Shown here: positions 56,312-64,000 of the stretch, piece by piece | How the letters are laid out: each line of letters starts with the position of its first letter | Numbering within the stretch: position 1 is the stretch's first letter | Assembly (NCBI GenBank): GCA_023159155.1 | Contig: JAJNNX010000011.1 | Coordinates: 868,001 to 932,000, forward strand | Direction of reading: 5' to 3' | DNA: 64,000 nt | From: Ustulina deusta | Taxonomy: Eukaryota > Ascomycota > Sordariomycetes > Xylariales > Xylariaceae | Notes under the pieces: generated by a model | Databases searched by the model: none | What the model was told of the DNA's origin: nothing | Seen by the model: the letters and a program-made list of their open reading frames with translations, nothing else | Program-made: the position numbers and the translations under genes

Positions 56312-58648
56312 TTAGTCATCGTCCTCATCGCTTTCTTCTTCACTTTCTTCTTCGGCGTTTTCGAGCCACTCAATTAGCGGTTGGCACTTAGCCCGGACAA
56401 CCGGCATTACCTCACCCTCCTTGCCTCTGGCGTCCTCCCACCAAGCAACGAGTCCCTCTTCCTCTAGAATATCCAAGTCGTACATTTGCTGTAGCATAGC
56501 GGCCAGGAGGTTCCCGGCCTTACCGACCTCGATAACCTTGGTGCTACTCACACACGCCCTCTGTACGGCCAGGGCAAATTCCAATTGCTCTGGCACGGAA
56601 TCTCCGCCAACACCAACATCCGCCACGAAAGCAGACGCACCTACTCTAGAGGTAAGCGTCTCTTTAGCGGCTTTAACTGCATCGAGACCACTAGATTCGG
56701 CGTTCATAAGCTCAACTGCACGACGAACGAATGCTGTTGCTACCGCTTTCCGCATGGCCACATCTGAGGCATTGTTGGCGAGTCGTAACGAAGTAAACTC
56801 CAACTTCTCCGAGTCAAAGTCGCCCACAGAACCGCGCAAGACTTCCAGAAGACCGTGGACGGCATCAGCATGGAATGAAGAGAAGTTAGGTGCGCCTGAG
56901 TCGTCGGAGGCAAATGACGATAATCGGGATCGGGCGGTGGGTTGGCTCGGCGTAGCGGAAGCTCCCTCGGAATCGTCGTCGGACAAGTTGTCATCTTCGA
57001 GGCTCGACACTGAAGAGCCGTCGATGTCGAATCTATCTAGATTATAAATGAGCGAGTTTTCTAATCTCGCAAGGTCTTCCGCTCCCGCTTCATCCTCTTC
57101 TGGGTACTGGAATATAGCACCCTTGCCTTGTGCCCCAACAACTCGCGGCTGGGATTCGAGAGGACTGCGGTTGTGACCAAGAAGAGAGAGCACGGTAGAG
57201 GCCTCAACATCTAATTTTTCGCCAATCCGAACTCCATACGACACCAAAGTACCCTCACGGACAGCGGCGCCCTTGCCTACATGGCCCGTGTCTGCAATAA
57301 TAGCATGCTCGACAACAGCGTCATCACCAATCTCAACATCGTCCCAAATAAAGCTATTAATAATCCGGACGTTTCTCCCGATCTTACAGTTCCGGCCAAT
57401 GATGGAACTTTGTATTGTGCTCTGAGAACCGACATGTGTGTCTCGACCGAGAATGGCGTCAACCGTCTCTGCGTCATCTTCGACGAGGACGTCATCTTCC
57501 TGATAGACATTGTCATCTCGTAGGTGATATGTTTGGCCACGTATCAGATTACAGTCCGGCGTGAAGGGATAGGCCCAACCGGCTAGGACGTCATGGCTTA
57601 TGGCATCGTACATTTGCAGATTCGTGGCTCTCGCACTGTAGCCCTCGGTGACAATATCGGTATGTATCAATTTGCCATTCAACTCCCAGTCCTTCAGAAC
57701 GCCGTGTAAAAAATTGGCCCTTGGAAGCTCGTAATCAAAACTCTCGGACCACAAGGCAAGCACATCGGGAGTACATATGTCGATCTGAGCATCGATTAGA
57801 TCGGTTCGCGCTTCTGCCTCGGCATTTTCTAGGATGGTCGGGTCCAGGTCGACGTAGCGGTCTGCCTGGAACGGATCCATCTCTTCGTAGTGAAGACACC
57901 GGTTTTTCCTCGGATCGACGATGAAGACGGGAGTCTTTGTTCTCGCCTTGGTGTGATGTTCGGCCTCGCCGGCCTCGCGCAAGACCATGGTCATGCAAGA
58001 GTCACGGTTCGCTTCCCTCCTCGCCCTGTGGGCGGCCAGGGCGCCTTCGAGCGACAGGTTCGAGACCAGATCACCGTGTACCAACAGAAAATCGCCTCCA
58101 ATGATGCCGCGGCCGTCCAGATCCCGGAGGAAGTCTCCCACGGAGCGCGCATCGGCAACGCGTATGAACTCGAGAACCGAGAAGGGGCTGGACTGGGCGA
58201 TGGGCAGCCATCTGGAGTTTTGAATGTAGTACTCTATCTGTTCGAAGTGCGCGCCGCAGTAGACAAACACCTCCTTGACATCGTTCATGGCCAGGAACTC
58301 CAGCGTGTACTCGATGAGCGGCGTGTTGGCGAGCGGGAGGAGACACTGAGGCGGGGCCGGGGCGGTTAGCGAGGGGACAGCAGATCGACAGACGCCGAGA
58401 AGGCAGGCTGCAGGTATTGATAGCTCACTCTTGGCTTGTCGAGGGAGAAGGGCAGGAACCGGGTCTGGAAGTCGTCTGCGATGAGCTGCGGCAGCGGAAA
58501 CGTCAGCAGGAGGGCATGAAGACGAGCGGCAGAACACATGACATGCCACAGCTTGGAGAGCAGCTTCTCTTTTCTCCTCGGCGCCAGCTTTGCCGGCTTT
58601 TTTGCCCTTGGCAGAAGCGCCGCCACGACCGCCTTTGCTTTGCGACAT
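56312..58648 (-). CDS. GCD6: Translation initiation factor eIF2B, epsilon subunit (GCD6)
   Basis: Three exons on the minus strand: 58648-58550, 58485-58429, 58345-56312 (729 residues). A Lys/Gly-rich start leads into the nucleotidyltransferase-like domain: LIADDFQTRFLPFSLDKPRC, LLPLANTPLIEYTLEFLAM, FLLVHGDLVSNLSLEG. A left-handed beta-helix of hexapeptide repeats follows (GRDTHVGSQSTIQSSIIGRN, CKIGRNVRIINSFIWDDVEI). The C-terminal W2 HEAT domain has LAAMLQQMYDLDILEEEGLV and AWWEDARGKEG and ends in the acidic run EEESEEESDEDDD, which binds eIF2 beta. It is the catalytic subunit of the guanine-nucleotide exchange factor for eIF2, essential and the target of eIF2-alpha phosphorylation. The first donor site (gtggca) is off-consensus, but frame and protein continuity support it. 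Confidence 0.95.
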   Translation of the reverse strand: MSQSKGGRGGASAKGKKAGKAGAEEKREAALQAVACHVFCRSSSCPPADVSAAAAHRRRLPDPVPALLPRQAKSELSIPAACLLGVCRSAVPSLTAPAPPQCLLPLANTPLIEYTLEFLAMNDVKEVFVYCGAHFEQIEYYIQNSRWLPIAQSSPFSVLEFIRVADARSVGDFLRDLDGRGIIGGDFLLVHGDLVSNLSLEGALAAHRARREANRDSCMTMVLREAGEAEHHTKARTKTPVFIVDPRKNRCLHYEEMDPFQADRYVDLDPTILENAEAEARTDLIDAQIDICTPDVLALWSESFDYELPRANFLHGVLKDWELNGKLIHTDIVTEGYSARATNLQMYDAISHDVLAGWAYPFTPDCNLIRGQTYHLRDDNVYQEDDVLVEDDAETVDAILGRDTHVGSQSTIQSSIIGRNCKIGRNVRIINSFIWDDVEIGDDAVVEHAIIADTGHVGKGAAVREGTLVSYGVRIGEKLDVEASTVLSLLGHNRSPLESQPRVVGAQGKGAIFQYPEEDEAGAEDLARLENSLIYNLDRFDIDGSSVSSLEDDNLSDDDSEGASATPSQPTARSRLSSFASDDSGAPNFSSFHADAVHGLLEVLRGSVGDFDSEKLEFTSLRLANNASDVAMRKAVATAFVRRAVELMNAESSGLDAVKAAKETLTSRVGASAFVADVGVGGDSVPEQLEFALAVQRACVSSTKVIEVGKAGNLLAAMLQQMYDLDILEEEGLVAWWEDARGKEGEVMPVVRAKCQPLIEWLENAEEESEEESDEDDD

Positions 58649-59504
58649 TGCGCGGCTGGACCTCGAAGCTCGGGAGTCGAGCGTGGTGTTTTGGGTTGGG
58701 TGATGGGAGAATCAGTGACGTCTGGCCAATCAATGAGGGGCACCTTTTTTTGTGTAGGTACCTACTTCTTAACGTAGATTTAAGTACCTAAGGTACTGGG
58801 ATGCGATGACTCAATCGATGGAGGGGCAATCGCCCTGATCACGGCCAGCTGTGAGACTGCACTGTCAATTGGCAGCGCAATCCGTGATTTCCGCTCGTCA
58901 CCAGCCACAAGCTCAGCCACATGATGGAGGTAATTTACTGCTTACCTTGAGTAGGTACATACACAGCTCGATGGTGGGTTGAGCCCATCCGTAGATAACG
59001 GACTCTTATTGGCTCATGTAGCTTCACCGTTTTTGATAGCCAGACTCTCTGCGCCACAATCATTACCATGTTCAATAAAGCAGGCCTCGCTTTATCTTTC
59101 CTGACAATTTAACTGTCCTGCAGAATCAGATTGCCTTCGCCCAGTTCTATCTAGCGATCCTCATCCCTAGAGGTAACTATTCGAGCTCTGTGCATATAAT
59201 CCCGCCAAGTCGAAATATCCAGCTTTATCTTCTCGGGAACGGTCTTCACTGTTACCATATCTACCTAATTAATACTATAAGTAGGTCTGGTGCGCATAAC
59301 GATTTACGGCACCTCGGCATTTGTGTGGGAAAGGTGTGTTTGAACCTTCGAGTTTCCGCATTGTTAAGGAGACAGTGAGATACCTACCGTAGGTAGTGTA
59401 GACTGCAGGGGTATTATTCCGATCCATAGACGCGACTCCTCCGGTCTTATCTGTGTGAGACACCGCACCAAATCCTCTCGTGTCGCTCGGCTCCGGCGGC
59501 CGAC

Positions 59505-59535
59505 CGAGAGAGAGAGAGAAGAGAGAAGAGAGAGG
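59505..59535 (+). repeat. (GA)n simple repeat
   Basis: An imperfect GA tract in intergenic DNA, directly after a GC-rich stretch. Confidence 0.8.
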
Positions 59536-61611
59536 TTCTGGCCTTGGCTTCAATTCGGCACATTCTCCGAGCGTGGCGCACTCAGCCGGAGTACTTGCAG
59601 ACCACGTGTTCGTTAAGGTTCCAGCAATGTCTTGATTGACATGTCCGCCTATTGGGAGACGTGCTTAAGATGTCTTCAAGGTGGACTGGCCGTGCTTTCA
59701 TCGTTATTGTTGTTCTCTCGCCTACGCTTACTGCTTTACAGCCCAAAAAAAAAAAAAACCCATCCCTCGGTGTAGTACACCATAGCCTTGTTAATGTCGG
59801 ATACCCCCGCTACGCTATGGTACGTTTACCTAGGTCACAAATACATTGTTTGCTTGACTCTGCAAATTAAGGAACGTCGGGCGGACTTTTGTCATCTCAC
59901 CCGACAGGGTTACGGGGACCCTCACCATATCGAAACGGTCTAGGCCCGACGTCGCCAGGGGTGTGCTCGGCAATGGTGGAGCCAGGCTGGACGACCTGGC
60001 TCCTGTGAGTGGACCATAGCCCGGGCCAACATTTCTTCTCCGTGGTCTGGGTTGTGTCCAGACCATCGCCCAGCTGCAGGAATATGGTACCATGGGCAAA
60101 CCATGCAGCTTGTATACCTAGGGGAATGGTTACACTGCTGCGGTAGCGTGATCAACATATCGCAATGCCTTGCCAACTATACATTGTACTGGCACCGCCG
60201 TACGCACCGTGTCCGCTCGAGACTTGCCTCGTAAGTGTCATGTTGCGAGGGCCCAGATCGAGACAATAGTATCGTGACGTCTGACTAGTCGCACGCCGAG
60301 CGGACCTTAGAGTCATTCGGATATGAAAGCGCGTACAAATACTAGGTGCCTCCTAGAGGATTATCGCCTTGGCCAGCCAAGCATAGCTTTAGTAGATCGC
60401 ACCTATGAAAAGCAAGGCAGTGGCATATCTACGTGAGTATACTACTAATACACCTACACTATGCTATAATGCAAGGTGAATCTCAGTCCGACGAGCATTA
60501 TCCCAGTGACCGAAAATGGGTGCGTAGTACCCCAACGAGCCTCGATCTTCGGTTAATAGATAACACTAGGTACACTAAGTGAGCACGCTCCATAAAGCCT
60601 TATCAAGCGATTCGCGATCTTCAGCTCCAGTCCGAGACGACACCACCCCCAGCTTCCCCAGCCCGTATGCATGCAATCAAACCATACCTAGTTTATACTA
60701 GTCGGTCTCCTGGCATACACTACAACTGCCTTGATAGATACACTACTACCTACGATCATCATCGATCCGGGGAAGTGGGCAAGGCCACCAAGAAGACATT
60801 TCTCTTGGGCCGAGAAACTACAGTCATATGGTTTGCACTAGGAAGTACTAACAGGCAAAACGAGCAAGGGACCCTGGGGCCAATTGTTTGAAGCCAGTGT
60901 TCCAGAAGACAAAGATCCCAGCCGACCGCAAGTCTGGAACATTAAACCGTTATTATCGCCAATCGTCTAGGTCCACCCCCGTGTCTCCTGCTGTATTCGT
61001 CGCAAGCCCCGTTGAGTCCGTTATCCCAAGTGTACGGAGTAGCGTACAGTCCTACACTTTTTAAGCGAACTAACGGTTAAAGGGCCACTGTTTCCAAAGT
61101 TAAAGATATCCCGGCCTAAATTTGATACCGTCTCCCACACGGATACAAATGGATCTTAATATGCCTTGCTATTCTCGTTGCCCCCGCCTGGAATAAGCGT
61201 GTCGGGATGAAGCGGGAGAAGGTACGCAGGATAACCCTCGAAGAATTGGTCATGATGTAGACGAAAAAACGGTTGTACGGTTACAGATTAATAGAATATA
61301 GACCTTAAATTGAGGTGTGCGAGCGTCGGCCAACCCAGACCGGACTGGATCCGTGAGACTAGGCATTATATTTAATGCTATCACCATGTTTAAATTACCA
61401 AGCACCAGGTCAGCCCTAGGCGGTGAGCACATGTCACCAAGGGAAAAGGTTGCGGTAGTTTATAATTCGCTCGGTGAGGTCCAGGCGAGCGCTCAGGGAG
61501 GCGGGAAACGTGCTCAAAGCTAACATGATACGTCCGTAATATCCCTGGGTGCCCCCCGGTTTGTCTGTCGTCCGGACGCGCACATACACTAATATGTACA
61601 CCGAGAATACG

Positions 61612-61637
61612 CACACACACACACACACACACACACA
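61612..61637 (+). repeat. (CA)n microsatellite
   Basis: An uninterrupted run of 13 CA units; a likely length-variable marker. Confidence 0.9.
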
Positions 61638-63657
61638 TACCTAGTATACATCCTTAGGACGATCAGCTTATTACCTACTCTACTCTGTACACTACATACG
61701 CACACTCCGTCACCCGTGCCTCCTCTCCCGACCGCCTTACCTCGCTTATACCTACAGACAAACATGCAAACAACCCGACCCAAACAAACCCTCGTCGCAG
61801 CATCCTTCCGCTCCACTCACCCCATACCTATAACAGGTCACACTCGGACGTCAAGGTCTCGGCGAGTTCTTCTGTCGGGTCTTCTTTTTGCTCCCCTATT
61901 TCCCTAAATCCTACCCCAGCCCTGCCAAAGCTCCGTGCACGCCTGATTTCTCGAGCTATCCCTCCCAAAAAAACTATCGCGTTAAGTTAAGGGATAAGAC
62001 CGGGCAAACCTCGAACCAATGCTAGACAAAAAAAAACGAACTTTAAATTTCTTCTTGCAACATGGTCCCATCTGACGTGTATCTCTCTCTTCTGCCTCTT
62101 ACCGTACTAATTATCTCTTTTGCCTTTCCCTTGGCGGGGCTGGAGAGGGAATTGGTCAACATACTTTTACTCAGCCTGGCCGTATTTCTCCCATCTCTCT
62201 TCTGCTCTTGCTCTTGCCCTCTTGCCAGAACCTTGTCTTTCTCCCTTCCTTTTTTCTTTTCTTCTTCTTCCAATCTTCACGACCAACCCACAGGTACAAA
62301 CTGTCTTGGCTCCCGCACCGTCATCATCGGCGTTCCTGATCGCGAATGGGATGCAGCAGACCAGCCGCGGTTGACCACGACATGGCCATCACGGGGTGGT
62401 TGGGTTAGGGGATGGGTGGTGTGAATGGCAGTATTTCACCTACGTGGCATCTCGAAATCCGTGCATTGGACAATCGGCAGTCCAATGCTAAGACCAAGCA
62501 TGGTTGAGTTTCGTGGGGCTACGGACGAGCGGGCAGATAGGGCCAGCAACCAAGAAACATGACCTGATCAAAATCATTTACGTCATGGACCGATACGAGT
62601 ACATGGTGCCCGACCTTTTCGTACTGGAGCCGAGTGAGGAGGGGACTACGGGATGACGACGGCATAAGGAGAGGACGCGCGAGATGGAGGGGGCTCTTAC
62701 CCCTCCCTCCGACAACAATACCTATAGGGTTACAGGCTCCCTTCCGGCAGGAGTTGTGCTCGACTGGCACCTTTCTACGCGCGACACGACAACCTTCCGT
62801 CCTAATCTATAGACCAATGAGATAACTGGCAGCAACGCCAGTAAGAGTGTTGGGCGGGCTCAACGAGAGACAGCGAGCCACAACATCTTCCTTTCAGTCG
62901 AATGAGTTGGGCGAGATCGACCTCACCTTGACTACAATTACAGTCACGATCGCACCGAATTCCCCTTCGACGATATGATAAGCGATATTCTCTCCGGCAC
63001 CAAGTTCTGGGTATCTGGATTTTCTGCTATGTGATTGAAATGGTTCGCGAAAGCACGAGCCCTGAGACAGGGATCGCCAAGAAGACTTATACAGATGATA
63101 AATCGTGACGGGGTCATCTTTCCCTCTTTGCCTGTCCATTCCTATATCCACTCGCCCCCGCCTGGCCCCCCTAAGATGTAACATGCAGTCAATCCTGACA
63201 TCGTCCCATGCACAGTTTGCTATTTTCATATCGTCTTCTCATGTTGTCTTTTGTCGTCATCAGCCGTCAAGACGCCACTGACACCGTGCAAGACAGTGTC
63301 GCGTATATCCAAAATATACAACCCCACCTAGGTTCCCTTTCCCCCCAAAAGAAGCAAGGGGTATATAATGGTCATGATCTTGTCTAATCCACCATACCAA
63401 TCTATCGCTTCCGAGACAAGCGGGTGACACCACCGAGCGCACAAACACGTTCGCAAACATTCCGCAATTTGGATCAAATCTGCCGAGTCCGGGGTCTTTA
63501 GACTCGCCGCTCCGCGACAATCTCCACACGTTGCATCGTCCACCTGCATCGGGACACCGACATATTCAACACAGAGGCAGGATGGCCATGGCAACACGAA
63601 CAAGGAAATGCCAACGCAATATATACAAGCAGAGACCAAAACATCATGGGCGGGTCC

Positions 63658-64000
63658 TTATTGGTTATAGTTCCCGGGAGGGCCATATAATCGTTGCCGT
63701 TTCTCGGGTGGCCCGTCGAGAGGCATGCGTTGTTGAGATGCCGCCATCTGGGGCATCATGTTACCGGCATACTGAGGCTTCTGGGTACCACCTGGTGTTA
63801 TCACCATCTGGGAGCCGCTTCCGGCAGCAAGGTAGCCGCCGTGATCCTGGCCCATGGTCGGTGATGGATGGGGCAGCTGGCTTGGCGAGTGCCATGAGCT
63901 AGTCGTAGCCGGCGACTGTATCGGCGTGGTGTCAAACTTTGTGACAGGACCAGAGGACGTCGCGGAAAGCGGGGCCATTCCCATACCTTGGTTTGAGTAT
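63658..64000 (-). CDS. C-terminus of a Gln/Pro/Met-rich protein, cut by the window edge
   Basis: The minus-strand frame is open from the right edge to a TAA at 63658-63660, giving 113 residues. It is low in structure: SNQGMGMAPLSAT, TPIQSPATTSSWHSPSQLPH, QKPQYAGNMMPQMAASQQRM, then a basic patch and end PPEKRQRLYGPPGNYNQ. Such tails are common in fungal transcription factors and RNA-binding proteins, and EKRQR could be part of a nuclear localisation signal, but the family is not visible. The first ATG inside the window is unlikely to be the start, since the frame is open upstream of it. Confidence 0.65.
   Translation of the reverse strand, partial: YSNQGMGMAPLSATSSGPVTKFDTTPIQSPATTSSWHSPSQLPHPSPTMGQDHGGYLAAGSGSQMVITPGGTQKPQYAGNMMPQMAASQQRMPLDGPPEKRQRLYGPPGNYNQ

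Larger units (their letters stand above)
58649..63657. other. Long gene-poor region (5 kb), no supported gene
   Basis: The left end is the eIF2B epsilon promoter, with gtaggtacctac at 58756-58767. Beyond it only short frames, GA and CA repeats and poly-A runs are seen. A pyrimidine-rich stretch at 62070-62290 (tctctcttctgcctcttacc, ttttttcttttcttcttctt) looks like a leader or intron tract but opens into no recognisable protein; a 120-codon frame there (62062-62424) is most likely a by-product. 62.4-63.65 kb may be the 3' part of the edge gene. Confidence 0.5.

Noticed and set aside
62062..62424. A 120-codon hydrophobic plus-strand frame
   Set aside because: Its Leu/Ser/Phe-rich content comes from a pyrimidine tract; I checked it for resemblance to the small PMP3 membrane proteolipids and it does not fit.

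Overview
The window is nuclear DNA of a filamentous ascomycete (Pezizomycotina, most likely a Sordariomycete). The evidence is short GT-AG introns of about 50-160 bases, fungal-only families (AA9 lytic polysaccharide monooxygenase, YAT-type amino acid permease, short tyrosinase, fungal Hsp70-like ATPase, cytochrome b5-acyl-CoA dehydrogenase fusion), wide intergenic gaps, and one extremely AT-rich block whose remaining G and C bases sit in the contexts left by repeat-induced point mutation (RIP).

Left end (1-9 kb): a RIP-like AT island (about 125-2760) is followed by a row of broken genes at 3.85-8.77 kb: a fungal C6-type transcription factor fragment, the C-terminal half of a short-chain dehydrogenase, a berberine-bridge-type FAD oxidase and a CYP503/CYP68-like P450. 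Together they look like a dead secondary-metabolite cluster. The damage includes a lost heme cysteine, TGG-to-TAG stops, frameshifts and truncation.

9-31 kb: mostly intact metabolic genes separated by gaps. These are a cytochrome b5-acyl-CoA dehydrogenase, an unresolved membrane protein, a disordered orphan protein, an aromatic-ring FAD monooxygenase, a secreted tyrosinase with a long N-terminal extension, trehalose-6-phosphate synthase (TPS1) and a secreted sulfatase with a very GC-rich last exon.

31-48 kb: a second decayed stretch (a membrane-protein relic with three TAG stops and a small AT patch), then an amino acid permease, a vacuolar AVT-type amino acid transporter, a six-exon AA9 polysaccharide monooxygenase and a salicylate-hydroxylase-like monooxygenase. 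Nutrient uptake and plant-biomass oxidation fit a saprotroph or plant-associated fungus.

48-64 kb: an Hsp70-like ATPase gene and a coiled-coil orphan gene diverge from one ~630-base promoter region with a TATA box on each side. The orphan is followed by an RBR-type E3 ubiquitin ligase whose active-site motif is coded across a 14-base micro-exon. Then come eIF2B epsilon and a long gap, and the C-terminus of an unidentified Gln/Pro-rich protein runs off the right edge. The chaperone/orphan/E3 neighbourhood is the best candidate here for an undescribed functional module, but the link is inferred from position only. Exon structures were read by eye from splice sites and reading-frame continuity; no search was run.
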